A program made the position numbers and the translations under genes. This document shows positions 1-13,403 of a stretch of 64,000 nt of DNA, in pieces (position 1 is the first letter of the stretch; each line of letters begins with the position of its first letter). Under the pieces are notes generated by a model, which worked only from the letters and a program-made list of their open reading frames with translations, had not been told where the DNA came from and did no database searches. Origin of the DNA: Triatoma infestans (taxonomy: Eukaryota > Arthropoda > Insecta > Hemiptera > Reduviidae); assembly GCA_011037195.1 (NCBI GenBank), contig JAAEAF010003335.1, positions 1 to 64,000 of the forward strand. The letters run 5' to 3'.

Positions 1-357
1 TTTCGTCGTTATGTTTCTCACAGAAAATTTTAGGTCAATATTTTCTAATCAAAATGTTAGGTAGAAAAATTCAAGTTATATTCTTTAATTTGGCAGCTAA
101 AGTTCAGTAGAACACATATGTATATTTATATGCCTAAAATACATTAATATTTTTAATTTACATATTTCTAAAATATGAATGAGATTGATAATCGATAGCT
201 GGTGTCGAAAAATAACATTTTTAATGCTCATTTAACATTCAAAGGAGCTATTAAATGGACTGTTAAAAATATTTGTTGACTGCTGTTACTTAAAAAAAAA
301 AACAAATATATCTTAAAAACAAAAGAAAAAAAAAAAAAACAAATAAATTTGTCCCCT

Positions 358-3300
358 CTACTGACTATTGGCGACTGCTGTGGTGGGTGTTGTTGTTGCT
401 GGTGTAGTTGAGCCTGCGGCGGCCGCCGACGCTGTCATCCTACTATTGTTGTTATTATTGTTGTTATTGTTGTTTGTATTGTTATTGTTGTTGGTTGTAG
501 CGGCGCTACTGCTGCAACTACTGTCGCCACCATCTTGCTGTGCTTGTTGTTGGCTACTAGATTGCTGTTGTCTTAAAGTATTCAACTGTGTATCCCTCAA
601 GTGTTTTTCAACCTAGTACAAACAGAAATGTATACAAGAGCGGAAGAAAATAGAAGGTGTTTCTTTTAATTCAAGACTGAATCAATTTTTTCTTTTATTC
701 TTTAGAATGCTTAACAAATGAACTCGCAAATCCTAGTTCGTTTCCCAGCTGAAGTTTCAACGGTTAAAAAATAAAAAAATCCACTAATTTTGAGACTATA
801 CTAGAAGATAGTGAAAAAAAAAAGAATACTAAGATGAATAAACGGACAGTATATGAGATGATTTCACTCCAATTCAGAGAAGCTTCTCTTTCTTCTAGCC
901 GAATAATATGGAGTATTTGTCCATCTTCATAAATGTTTACTTTCTCTTCAATACTCATTGCAATGGTGTCAAATGATTGAAACTGAGCTGTCCCCAAAGT
1001 ACAAAAAAAAAAATCACAACTTTCTCTTATTCCAATTAATACAATTTAATCAAGACAATACAATTAATTAAATTTAATCAATTTAATCTAACATTTTCTT
1101 TAAAATTCTAACATTCCAATGGTTAGTTTGGCTGGTCATAAAAACGGTGGCAAGGATTTCACTTGTATACCTGGGCGGCCTTATATGGAGCGCTTTATGT
1201 CGAAATTAACAATGCTTGTGCAGATTTAAACTTACCGACAGACCCCCTCAATACCCCTCCCAAGATCAATTTTTTCAGAAAAATGTTTCAAATAAAAGTG
1301 ATCCGTCTCTATCTTCCAAGTTTAAAGAAAATCGTAACTGTTTTCGACGTGATTTCAAAATAAAACTCAAAAACTATTCTAAAATTGCACTCCTGGTAAA
1401 CCGATTTTCTTCAATTTAGAATTGTATTAATGCTTAGTGGAATTATGAGAGATATTTTTAAATTGTATTTCTAATATTAAATGTAACAAACAACCGCGCC
1501 CTCTATAGCGGTTACGCCGCCCCTTAAGAATACATATGTATATTTTTAAACAAGTCTATGCATGTTCAAACACAAGCTGAAGCAGCGCTCTGCTCGCGTG
1601 CTAATCTATTCTGTTCAGAGTATATACATGTCAAACAAGTTCAAGCATCGTCCTTTACCAATTCTGCGTTAATTTTTCATTAATAGTGTAAATATTTTTA
1701 GCTTTTAGACATAAACAATATAAATATGCTAGCACTGTAAATTTTTAACGAAGAAAAAAATCGGTATATGAAATTTACTATTAATTGAGTATTTAACATC
1801 AATATTTTTCTCACACTTCAGCCAAATGACACCCCTAAATTTTGGGCGTACCGGACAAATGTCCGGGTTGCCGCCCCTAGAACGGGCGCTGCAGACAAGT
1901 GTCGCCTGTGTCTCTTTACTCATCTACTGATTGTAGCGACCAATTTCAACTTTTTAAAAACTTGAATTCATAACTGGGCGTTAGTGTCGCATGCGGCCTG
2001 CTCTAGAAAATGAAGCTCTTCAGGTTTCAATTCCATAAACCAGAGAAACTTAGAAAGGTCCCGACGGATTTTATTAAATCTGATACATTAATAATTATGT
2101 ATGCAAAGAATTATCACTTTTGGTGGATTTTATCTTCCGAGAAAGTTCATTTTACAAAGTTTGATACAAAGTTTGATGGGAAGGGGATAGGTTATGCTTT
2201 CCTCAAAACAGTCATTTTTACTTTCCCTTAGTGCTGGCAAAAGGAAGTATTGCGATCGTGTCAAATTATTTATAAAGTGTAGATTCTCCCATTCATATAC
2301 CATGAAGACAACTGAACATCTAGTAAGAATTATATATTACAACAGAATTAGGTAATTATAACTACGTAAATTGCAGTAAGAGAAGGTCGTGTGAGTGTTT
2401 TACACCAGATTTGTTTTATAGCAATACATTTGCGAACATTTGGGTATTTTCTGGTATTAACTTTTAAAGAAAGCGTAGGACAAATTTGCTAAAAATAATC
2501 CTAGTACTCAAATTCGATTATTAATATTCTATTTGAACAAAAAAATTCCATAAACTCTACCACTGGATCAAGAGCAACACTTCAGCCTGGCCCGGGGTGT
2601 CCTAATAGAGGTAAGCTATCGATCCTTTAGGGGTTGATGAGAAAAATTAGATAAATATATATTTTTTTTTATGCATGTAACATAGTGTTTCTGGGTCAAA
2701 CGATGGGTTCATACTGTTAAAATCTGGAAATATACATGTCCCGAAATGACTCCTTAGGGAACTTCAAAGTTAGAAATGATTGAAAACCACGATTCTGGCT
2801 GGTTTTCAAATTCTGTATAAAATATACTATTTAAAATATATGTACATTTTTAAGAAAACAAGTTTAAGCAAATAAAGATATCAAAAGTACAATTAAACAT
2901 AGATTGTCTCAGTGTTTTGTGAGATTAGAGGCTACAAACTAGAGCAGAGTTTCTTTCTTCATAAGATCTTTAAGGAGTGCATAACTGTAACATTCTTTAG
3001 TCGCAATCTGTTTATCTCATGGTTCAAAGAAGAGATATGCATATTGCTAATGATGTGGAGTGCAAAATTAATTTTCTTATAACTTGTATTCACATATATT
3101 TTTGAAAAATAAATGTAAAACAGTAATTTTTTTCCTGACATTCAACCTCATAACTTTACCATGAGACCCTTAGGAGGGCATCTGTATATGCGGATGCATG
3201 AAAAAGGCCAGAAATTACTGATCAAATGCAACAGACGTTGCAACTAAATTATGCGCCGATTTATTTTGAAAGTATTTCAAGGTTCAGACAGTTAGAACCG

Positions 3301-6300
3301 GCATTTATTTAATTATAATCAATTTTATAATATATAAATAATCTCATTAAAATAAATGGAAAATTAAAAAAAAATGTAATGACAAACTTACAACTTTACG
3401 AATATGGATAAACGCTTTACTATGACTGTCTCCCTTGATATTATCAGGTTTATAAGGAGGTGTAATTGTTACCTGATTCATTACTACTATGTTAGGCCCT
3501 TGCCAAGTTACTTCGTTTATCCTGGAACAAATAAAAAATACAGTTGAAATAGATCACCAAGGAAATGTAAACTACACAAATATTAATATATATATATACA
3601 AGGAAACATAAGTTGAGATTATTACTAACGAACAATTTTTATGAAGGTTATATTACTTCAATATTAGTCATAAAATAATTAACACAACTTTTTCAAAATG
3701 ATTTCACTTGTTTACTATTCAAAAGTACGAATGAATCGACCCAGAGACAACAGGTCTTTCATAGGATCTTGTGAGAAAAGAATTCATCTTATTTGACTCA
3801 ACACTTAAGAATGTTAAGAATTCATTCATAAAGCAGCTAAAACTATTAATAACATCACAATTGGCCAGAATCAGTGATTAGGTATCTTCACAAAGAAGAA
3901 GTTCACACAACTACACATATTCTAGAAAATTAATGTTTTGTATAAGGGGAACTTACGTTTTACTAATAGTATTAAAGAGCATCATGCCTTCCTGTGTAAC
4001 ACCTGCTCTGATAGCTGCTATTAGGCACCTCTTCTGTTCGATATTCGTTCGAACCCTATTATTTATCTGAAAAACAGAAATGTAGTAGAAAAGATTATTA
4101 TAAACGAAATACTGTTAAAAAATAATAATAGCCATTCGGTTATTCTAGATGTGTAATGTCCAATCAACCATTTTCTTTCATTAGAGGATAAAAAGAAATA
4201 CAAAACTTGAAAAGGTAAAATAAACTTAGACCTTTCTGATGCATCAAATAAGTCCCCAAAAGCCTCTCATGGAATCTTAGTTAAAATAACTCCAGGGCTA
4301 CTATTCTCGAATTCCGATTTTGCTCTGAAGGGAACATGGCAAAATTATGCTGCACATTCTTCAAATTTTCGCTAATATTCCAAATGAAACAGAAATCTTG
4401 CATAATGTATACTGTTTTAGGAGGTAAAACAGTACGAATAATCCTTAAAAACGTTTAGCTTCATAAGCTAATTTTAATCTTTTTATTAAAAAAGAAATAT
4501 ATTTCAAAAGACCTTTTGATAATTTCAACTAAAGTCCATGAATAGACTTCACAAAATGAGCAACTCCAATGGAAAGGGGAAAATAATAAAGAAAGATATA
4601 TGACTTCTATAAACTTCTGATATAAAATATCTCTCACCATAAAGTTTTACACTGCATTGTAGAATGTTGTAGGGGATTATTGCACTGCGACCTGAAAGAT
4701 CTGTTGTGACCCTCGCAGCCTTCTCAGTGCACTGCCGGCCTCCAAGCAGTGTTCTCTAACTACAGACAACACTGCCCATCACAGGACAGTGAGCTGTAGA
4801 GGCTCCTAAGAAGAGAAAATCTAAGGGCAGCATGCTGGATTCGAACCCAGGACCTCCACGTTGCTAGTCCAGCGCGGTACCACCACTGAGCTAATCCCTT
4901 CTTTCTCCCTTGGCTTAGGCCAATTAACTAGGGACGGAGACCCTAGTTTGTGTACTGTGCTTGTCCTTGTCTGTAAAGAGTGGAGTGTAAGTAGTTTAAG
5001 TGTATTGTGTACTGTTGTGTATAATGCATGGAGTACTGAACTGTGGTAACCCATAGGGTCGCTATTCCCCAAACAAGAGATACCCCTTGCGGGCAAGTTT
5101 TACACTAACAACCTTGGAAAAGCTCCTACTAAAATAGTGAATGCAGTAACATATAACAGACACATCGGGAAAAATAAGTATGATAATCAATCTACATTTT
5201 GTACTTTTAAAAAACAAAATTTCCTGATAGATTAATTCAAATTAAATCGACTTATCTGTACCCATGCAAGGTTATACACTGCTGAAACATTTCTAACAGC
5301 AGTGAGAAAAAAAAAATGCATGGAGTAATTAATTTACGGAATTAACCAATCAAACAACAGCAATTACTCAGCAATGTTTTGTCCCCGCAATTCCGCAATA
5401 ATATTTTCACGTTTCTTCAACACCTACACAATTCTGAGAATCTTCCTTCCAACAAATGCTGCAGTAGCTCTCTAGATGACCACATCGTTTGGTACTTTAT
5501 ATATTCTTATTATTTTCAATAAAATTTTTTTTTGATATTTTTTCATTTAAGCCGTAGTGAGAGCACAAGTTAGCTATCAAAAACTAAACACTTTTGTAAC
5601 ATTTTCTGGTTACCGAAAACTTGTACTACATCTCAGACTATTGGTACCTTTCGGTTGCTTGTAACAGCAAATAAAAAGGATGAATAAATAGAGAAATAAC
5701 TGACAGCTTCTTTAAAAAAATTCATAAGTTTAAAATTGCAAAGTGGTAAATATTTCTTAGAATTTTCAATATATAACCAAATTCTTCAACCAATTTTGTA
5801 TAACTAATTTATTATATGTATGAAATTTATTACTACCAATACAGCTTCTACTTAAAGCAGATGGCCCTGGTATTCCAAGTATTAATATTGCACATCCAAT
5901 AACAACTCCAACAATGTAAAATTGAAGTTGTATTTTTATAGAAATAAAAATGACTGACCATCTTTCATTACATGAAAATTTGGCCTTTTAACTTGAATGT
6001 GCTAAATGAATATTTATAATTTTATAAGACTTTTGTCATGTACAATTTCTAACATACCATATGAAATGAACATACTGTAAACTACTTATGTCAAATATAC
6101 TTAAATAAATTATATATAAAAAAAGTAAGTCTAATAAAAACCTAAGTATTTTGTATGAGAATGGTAGCAGAAGCTGAAGTATAGAATAAAAATTGGCTTG
6201 ATTTTTATTACACTAATTATTAAATGAATAATATTTAATAGTGTTCTCATAAAGAAGAATAAAATGAAAGATTCTTGCATACGGAAATTGGCAATGAAAA

Positions 6301-7958
6301 AAACTGCATTGTATCCATTGGATCCCTATAGTTCCAGAGTTCCGGGGAATGGAAAAGTCTTACATTTGGTTCGGAACAGTCCAAGAGGGTTATCTACAGT
6401 GTCTCTAATGGTGTTTTTATCACATTAAAAAATGAATTGCTAATATTAACGGAAAGCCTCAAAAGGCAGAAACACATTATAAGAACCCGATTGCGATGGT
6501 CACAATGCATCATGTCACAAAAATCATATGGGAGTTATCCAACATGGTTTTGATAATCAGCATTATATCCACCAAATGTGTAAACCCTCCAGAATCTATT
6601 ATATAAAAGGTGCCTATCTTGTTTGGCAAAAAAGATTGCACTATATTCTGACTAGATGACATTTGAAGAAAAAAAAAAAATTTTTGCCTTATTATGTTCT
6701 AATTTTACCATAATAAGATTATCGCCCAAAAGCTGACAATAGATTAATTCAAATTTTCTTAAAGTTAAGTAATATATTGGGAAGCTTAATAATATTGATA
6801 GAAGTTTCTTTCTTAGGCGCAAGATACCAAAAATGCAAGTGATCAATTGTCACAAAAGAAAACAAATGATTGCACACAAACTTCATAAACAAACATAGTA
6901 ATAATTACATTATACTTACTGCAGTATTAAGTAAAACGAAAAGCATGCCGAATTAAAAGGGAGACCAGTTTCTAAAAGTTGACAATGTAGTGCATCAAAA
7001 ATCAATAACATCACGGTTTCGAAAAAGGAGGTAAAATAATACGAAATTAAACCCATTTTAATATATATTCAATGAAAATTATTGTTGAAAAAGGACACGT
7101 TTCTTAAACCTGAAACGACTAAAACAACCTCCTTTATAAAATAATTTTAAAAAATAATTAAAAGTCAATGCTTGATTATGTAGCAAATCTTAAATTAATT
7201 TAAATAAAAGAAAGTAAAAATATACAACAAATAAATAAAAACTTTACCCTCTGGAGATTCAGTGGTTTAGTTGGTTCTGGGGGCGTTGTAACTTCTTTCT
7301 TCACTTGTACATCACTTACTAATGAAAGATTTACTATATAAACATTGCTACAACTTGGCCTATTATTCGATGCGGGGCATTCTGAATATATTCATTAAGG
7401 AAAGGATAAACAAATTTTAAAAAAAATTTTCATGAAACCATCATCGCAGTTATATGAACTCATGAGCATAATTTTATACAAATATTGGCTCAAAAGTTGA
7501 ATATAATAATTTATTTTATTAAACGTAAAACAAGTCAACTTGAGAAATTATGAAAAATATGAAAATTACATTAAAATTATTTATCAAAAAACGAATAATT
7601 GATAGCAAATACTATATATATTTAATATAAGAAAAGTTAAAATTAATGACAAAATGCATTAAATATGACTATTATTATGAAAAATATTTTGTCAGTTTTT
7701 TAGAAATACACTACACACATATACTTTATTCATATTTACAAAATTATTAGTTTATCAATGTAATCAATTAAAAGAGGAAAGGTAATGCTACTGGCATGTG
7801 AATTGGAAAGATTATTGAACACATTATTAAAGGATACTTAATACCAACATTTTAGTCTGCGGATCGAAGGCTTGCACTTCACCTTCTATAACTTTATTGT
7901 AACATGTTTTACAAGCTACAATACTACCGATAGCAAAACAATCACTCACGCCAGCCAT
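358..7958 (-). CDS. LSM12: LSM12 homologue (Lsm domain + AD domain), five exons
   Basis: Spliced gene read on the minus strand. Exons: 7838-7958, 7248-7381, 3957-4066, 3392-3521 and 358-612, all with GT/AG borders and compatible phases, giving 249 residues. The N-terminus (start MAGVSDCFAIGS) carries the Lsm-like part with the family signature KMLVLKCP across exons 1/2. Exons 3-4 encode the AD domain (GVTQEGMMLFNTISKT, WQGPNIVVM, TPPYKPDNIKG, HIRKVVEKHLRD). LSM12 proteins bind Ataxin-2; in flies they act with it in translational control of clock mRNA, and in mammals they are implicated in NAADP-evoked calcium release. The C-terminal tail (about residues 173-249) is longer than in vertebrates and low-complexity: Gln/Ser, then a run of Asn, then Ala/Thr/Pro. 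The start ATG is the only one that opens the Lsm domain. Family identity is recognised from conserved motifs; exon borders are inferred by eye. Confidence 0.9.
613..3391. other. LSM12 intron 4: no gene seen
   Basis: About 2.8 kb of AT-rich sequence between the last two LSM12 exons. It holds a diverged dispersed repeat near 1180-1450 and the hairpin-type repeat end at 2386-2408 that recurs later in the window. A locally GC-richer patch at about 1490-1960 is unassigned. I see no supported coding region. Confidence 0.5.
1180..1450. repeat. Copy of a dispersed AT-rich repeat family
   Basis: Contains the recurring phrases 'atgtttcaaataaaagtgat', 'tttaaagaaaatcg' and 'aaactattctaaaattgcac'. Diverged versions appear at about 28790-28930, 29040-29150, 31340-31480, 32300-32460, 32560-33080, 34800-35300, 41080-41290, 41590-41960, 48290-48550, 49070-49260, 60700-60790 and 61430-61640. 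No coding capacity is seen. The family is unclassified. Confidence 0.55.
4665..4905 (-). mobile_element. tRNA-derived SINE, copy 1 (in LSM12 intron 2)
   Basis: Read on the minus strand, 4905-4830 resembles a tRNA with pol III A-box (GATTAGCTCAGTGGTGGTAC-like) and B-box (GGGTTCGAATCC) motifs. The anticodon region resembles tRNA-Ala(AGC). The tRNA-like head is followed by a body shared with copies at 11690-11862 and 48786-49037 (phrases such as 'cagtgttctct' and 'cagacaacactg'). It lies in the same orientation as LSM12, inside its intron. Confidence 0.75.
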
Positions 7959-8578
7959 TTTCTACATTACAACTGCTGCTGTCTGCTGTACGTACTGCCA
8001 CTGCCACTGCCAAGACCATTACGATAACGGCTACCCACGGGGTTCGATAACCTACATATAATGTTCCTTAAATTTACTATTTGATGGTAGAAAACAATAT
8101 AGGAGTAAACTTCATAACGTTCCTGTTTTTTATTTTTACAAATTTTGATCATTAGTTATAAGAATTTAAAAATAGAAAGCTTTTTTATTATAAATTTCTA
8201 ATTCATTCTAATTAATAATATAATAAATAATTATTTCTCAATCTCAAACAAATATTTTCATTGGAGTAACTGTATATGTTAAGAAAATGGTAATAAAATT
8301 AAAAAAATTTAGTTGAAATATTTTATTAAGTATTCAAGGCAATACTCCCCACCTTTGCAATGTAGGTGATCTATTACCCACTCAAATAATTTTAGGCTGA
8401 TATATTAACTTGTTAAAATATGTTATGTTTTCATTCGGCTTAGATGTGTTTTCGGATAAGACTTTGTGTATAAACAACATGAAGTGGATTATTTAATTGC
8501 AACAAATTCATTTTTCCGATGGCTATTTTCGCAGCATACCTTTAAAAGGAAGGTGGGGGTTGAATATAATCCTTTAAA
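7959..8578. promoter_or_regulatory. Shared head-to-head promoter region (LSM12 / zinc-finger gene)
   Basis: The two start codons (7958 minus, 8579 plus) lie 620 bp apart and diverge. The stretch must contain both 5' UTRs and probably a shared or overlapping promoter. The part nearest LSM12 (7965-8045) is richer in GC (CTG/CAG and GCCACT repeats) than the rest. No clear TATA element is assigned. The ZNF start context (ttaaaATGG) fits a good initiation site. Confidence 0.55.
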
Positions 8579-11500
8579 ATGGCAACAGTTAGTATGCAGT
8601 TATCAGAATTTAGCGAATTGTGCCGATTGTGTGGTGCCAAAACCAGTGTTCTTTTAGGATTACATATTTTTGAAAGAGAGGGAAATTTAAGGCAAATTTA
8701 TAAGAAAATTACTGCATGTCTTCCTATACAAGTAAGTTCTTTGGTGATTGTTAATTTTTTTTTAATTAATTTTACAGTTCTAATTCTTTATGATCGTAAT
8801 TTTTAGGTAAACAACAACGATAAACTCCCAAAAATGGTTTGTGAAGAGTGTGTATATAAATTAGATGCTCTATTTGATTTTCGTGAGAAGAGTATGAAAA
8901 CTGAATATGTACTAAATAATATGCTAAAAAATTTGTATAATCCCCCTGTAAACAACGAACTTGGAATTCAGATGGATACATTGTTATGCGGAGCTCCACT
9001 AAATACAGATAGTCTTCATATAAGACCTCAAGTAGAGGTAAAAACAACAATGTTCTTTACAGTGGGAATTTACCCCAAAAAATATATATATATCAACAGA
9101 CATCATCTTTTTGTTTATAAATAATAAACATAAGTTTATAAGAGTTTATTTTCTAGGTTGATGTTCATTTGGATAATAACGCAGAACACTTAGATGCAAT
9201 AATTGGACTGCCAGTAAACAACAGTGATTCTAATGTTAAGTGCGAATCCGAACTTGCAGCTATAAAGACAGACAATGGAACTAATGGAGGACCAGGAAGT
9301 GGCAATAGCAGCGGAGGTAGTGGTGTAAAAGGTGAAACTACAACCGAATCTGACTGTTGTGAATCTGACAGTGACTCATTAGGTGTTCATGATCAGAGTG
9401 AATCCTGTTCGATTCAGCCATTTAATACGATTGATCATAGAGATCCTATTGATACGACCAGAATGGAAGTCACAGATATTGGGTATTTTTTTTTAGAAAT
9501 ATTTGTATTTGAAGTGCACTGTAATTGTCCGTTTTTGAAAAAATAATTTTTTTTACTGCATATTGAAAGGTTACATGAACTTGGTGAAGCACCTTTGAAA
9601 AATGGTACTACAGAAGTCATACACCCTACTGGAAATTATATAGTAACATCTCAAACAGAACCTCAGACTTGGTTTTTTTGTAACATATGTGGCAAACCAT
9701 TTGATAATAGTGAAGAATTTCAAGCACATTGCGAAATACATTGGAAGAAATGTGGTATATGCGGTGTGTCCTGTGCAAATGAAAAGGCTTTATTGGACCA
9801 CATGAGAGATGAACATCCTAGACAGGTATGTGGTTCAGAACTGATATTATATTAAGATAGGTTGGATGAAAGGTCTTATGCTCCAGATATCTCAAGGCAA
9901 ATTACAAAAATAATGAGCTACATTTTTGGCAAACTATTCTTGGTTTCATCTTAGCTATCTAAATTAGCAGATTGAAGGTTACTATTAGAAGTGTGGGTTA
10001 GGGGCTACAAAGCCAAGTGCACTGAACCTAGGAAATTATATGGCTCCCTGCGAATCTTCTTCATATATTTGGTGAAGTCTTTATAGAGTATGCAGATGAA
10101 AGAAGTGTGTGTTTGGTGATGAATTAAATTTATCTGTTATTATGCTAAACCAAAGTAGTTGTATTTTTCATCCACCTTTGCGATATTGTGAAGGCCACAA
10201 TATCACACTACGTGTGAAGTGCCAGAGCATATGCTGTTACTGTTATGCAAATCGCGCAGAAACGATGGTATCGTAATGATGCCTACAACAGCTATTAAAC
10301 GATAACCTCTTGTCTTTAGATCCCTACTGTCGAAGTTTGATATAAAGCTATCATTTTGCTTAACCTCATTTTAAGCAGCTACAGACAATAGAGGACCAGC
10401 GAAACCAATGATGCCAGTTTCAAGCGGTGGAACCGCGGCTTGTTGACCTCCACGCCCCCTCAGTAAAATTTTCTCTGTTGAAACTTTTTTCTTATGTGCT
10501 GTTCTGCCAGTAGTTTACTTTTTACTAATAAGTAACAAACATCTTTTCCAGACAAATTCCTCTCTTCCATCCATACAACAAGTACAAAACGAAGAATGTG
10601 AAGCTATTAAGAAGAAATCAGCATTAGATAATGGAACTCAATCAAAAAAAGTGGGGAAAACTGATGGAAAACGGTGTGATCAATGTGGAAAAGAATATAA
10701 GACCAATTATAAGCTAGCCGAACATATGCGAAAGCATACAGGTGAAAAACCATTTAAGTGTAGTGCGTGTGATAAAACTTTTCGTTCGAAAATTGGTTTA
10801 GCACAACATGAGGCTAAACATACTGGGCATTATGATTATACTTGTAATACTTGCGGTAAAGGATTCCAGTGTAAATCATACCTAATTGTTCATCAGCGAG
10901 TACACAGTGATCTTAAACCATATCCATGTGATACTTGTGGAAGAAATTTTAAGACTAAACAAAGCCTGTTAGATCATCAGAACAGGCATCTCGGTGTGAA
11001 GCCTTATTTATGTGAAACCTGCGGTAGAGGATTTATTACTAAGGTAAGTTTAAGTTAATATGCGTTATACAGTGATAAGAGCTATTATAGTTGCAGCTTT
11101 TTTAATAATAATTCATCAAAGAGCTCGTTAGATGAACATTTATATGTATATATATTTTTAAGGGCTTATGCAAATCCCATCAGAGGGTACATTCAGGTAC
11201 AGATAACCGTCAGTATCCATGCACTGTATGTAATAAATTATTCGTTAGCAAATCATACCTAGTCACCCATATGAGGATCCATACTGGCGAAAAACCTTTC
11301 ATGTGTGAGGTAATATCACTTTGTTTAAATTGTCACGAGTTCAGAATGAGCATTCCATTTTTGAGAATACTCCTGCTTACTTAAGACATTACTTTTAGAA
11401 ATTAATATTAGCAGAAGCTGAAATCTTGTACTTGTGTTCGCTACTCGTGGAGGTTGATTGTATACTTCAGACGCAGCAAAAAAGTTCATAAAAAAATTAA

Positions 11501-13157
11501 GCTCGAATTCTCCATTACTTGGGAATTGTATCGCACAAATATTTTCTGAACATATCACAATCTCATCGCTTTAGTGAGGAATATTTTAAAAACTTCATAT
11601 TTCACAAAACGTTCTTCGAAAGGTCTTAAATACTTCTTTCCATTTACCCATAAAGTAACTTGCAGAATAACACTACACTTGTGTCTCAGATTTTTTTTTT
11701 AATTTAAGGCACGTGAACATCTAAGGTCATTGGCGCCCAGAGCCTTCTCAGTGCATTGCCGGCTTTCGGACAGTGTTCTCTCGTTACAGACAATACTGTC
11801 GATCACCGGACAGTGAGCTGTAGATGCTCCTAGGAAGAAAAAAATCTAAGGGTAGCACAACTGGTCTCTGATTTATTATAATTAGATGCTGTCTATTATT
11901 GGAATTGGCAAGTGTGTGAATATTTCAGTTGTGAATTAAAGAATCGAAGAATGGTCAAGTAATAGAAATACAAAGGAATGAGAGGGGTTTCTACTTGCTC
12001 AAGCATGAACTTGAACGACAATTACAGGGATAGATATGGTGAAGAAAGTTCATTGATGGTGAATGAATCTTCTTCTCACTGTTTAGAGAAAACAAACAAT
12101 ATCTAACTTAAATCACACAGGCTTACGAGTCATTGTCACAAACCTCCTTCTTTGTTCTGACACCAATCCAATCCATTTTTGAATAATAACCTCTTTGATG
12201 AATAAATGAAAAGAAGAGTATTAAATGAAGCAATTTTTTGTGAAAGTTGCGTTGCTAAGTATTCCTCATATTACAGTAATGAGTGTGACACACCTAGAAA
12301 ATGGTAACATCAAATATTAGTTTTTTTTTCTTTTTCAGTGGAAAAATTCCCTTTCCAACATAGATCAATCATATGTTGAAGATATTCAGGAAATTTTAAC
12401 TCTAATTAGATTTGTATTTGCGTCAACAGTGTAAAATTTATGAGCGATTTTGCAAAGTGCAACAAAATTATAAAATTTGTTATAACTCCAAAGCAACTGA
12501 GATTTGGACCAAAGGACTTTTTCGCTGCGCCATTTAATTCAGAATAGGCCTAAATAAGAGCTTAATTTTGGAACACAAATAAGCTCTGCTTCAATGGCCC
12601 TTGTATTTTACTTGTTTTTCTGTCAGTTCATTAATAATTAGATAATTTTAATGTAAATTTGGATAATAGTAGTGAATAAATAATATATAGACCGTTTGTA
12701 GGTGTGTGGCAAAGGCTTTTTAACAAGGGTTGATTTGAAAATACATTCAACTATGCATACAGGTGAAAAAAGTTTTGTATGCGAAGTATGCGGTAAAGCT
12801 TTTGCTCGAAGGGACGCCCTAAGATGCCATAAACGTAGCCACACAGGTATTCTACATGTAATTGCAAGCATACTTTAGAATTATAACAAAATTATGGTTA
12901 GAACAGACATTATGATTTTTAAAATTAAATGAAGATTTTTAAAATGTTTTTATAGAAAAAAACTGTAGCATCTTCATGTTTCAGGAGAACGGCCGTATAA
13001 GTGTGATATTTGTGGGCAAGGTTTCACACAGTTTTCACCGATGGCAATACATAAACGTTTACACACTGGCGAACGGCCTTACTCTTGTGATATATGTGGA
13101 AAGACTTTTGTATCTAGATCAACAATGATGTCGCATAGGAAAAAACATATTGCATGA
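8579..13157 (+). CDS. ZAD-C2H2 zinc-finger protein (12 fingers), eight exons
   Basis: Exons: 8579-8731, 8807-9037, 9157-9482, 9570-9825, 10552-11043, 11163-11309, 12702-12846, 12985-13157. All junctions are GT/AG and in phase, giving 640 residues to the first TGA. The N-terminus is a ZAD zinc-binding dimerisation domain: C15-x2-C18 in exon 1 and C63-x2-C66 in exon 2, followed by the usual amphipathic helix. An acidic Ser/Gly/Asp linker (about 129-250) follows. Then come 12 C2H2 fingers: two atypical ones in exon 4 and ten in a near-continuous array (exons 5-8), several joined by TGEKPF-type linkers. Two fingers are split by introns (5/6 and 6/7). The protein is expected to be a nuclear sequence-specific DNA binder. 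I cannot name an orthologue. The frame remains open after the TGA (see next entry). Confidence 0.9.
11690..11862 (-). mobile_element. tRNA-derived SINE, copy 2 (head truncated)
   Basis: Shares the body of the other two SINE copies (shared phrases 'gccttctcagtgca', 'cagtgttctct' and 'gacagtgagctgtaga'). It loses similarity where the tRNA-like head should begin (after 'ctaagggtagca'). A T-run at its left end fits the A-rich tail of a minus-strand insertion. It lies in intron 6 of the zinc-finger gene. Confidence 0.65.
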
Positions 13158-13307
13158 CATCAGGCCCCCGACACTGCTTCATCTCCAGCGGTGTCTTCAA
13201 CTAATGCAACAACTAACATTCATCAACCAACTACTAATGGTAATTTTCATGATTATGTACTTTATTGGGCGTAAATATCTTAAAGCAGATGAAAAGGAAT
13301 GCTATTG

Positions 13308-13403
<96 letters not shown>

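Noticed and set aside
368..616. Plus-strand poly-Leu ORF
   Set aside because: It is the antisense of the LSM12 final exon; Leu runs arise from reading the Asn/Gln triplet tract backwards.
4830..4905. Functional tRNA gene (also 48965-49037)
   Set aside because: It has tRNA-like promoter boxes but continues into a repeated body with dispersed copies, so it is a SINE head.
8466..8657. Plus-strand ORF overlapping the zinc-finger start
   Set aside because: Different frame from the ZAD exon and not protein-like; the ATG at 8579 opens the correct frame.
13155..13157. Selenocysteine at the TGA
   Set aside because: A zinc-finger factor is not a selenoprotein type, and I see no SECIS-like element in the short 3' region; readthrough or error is simpler.
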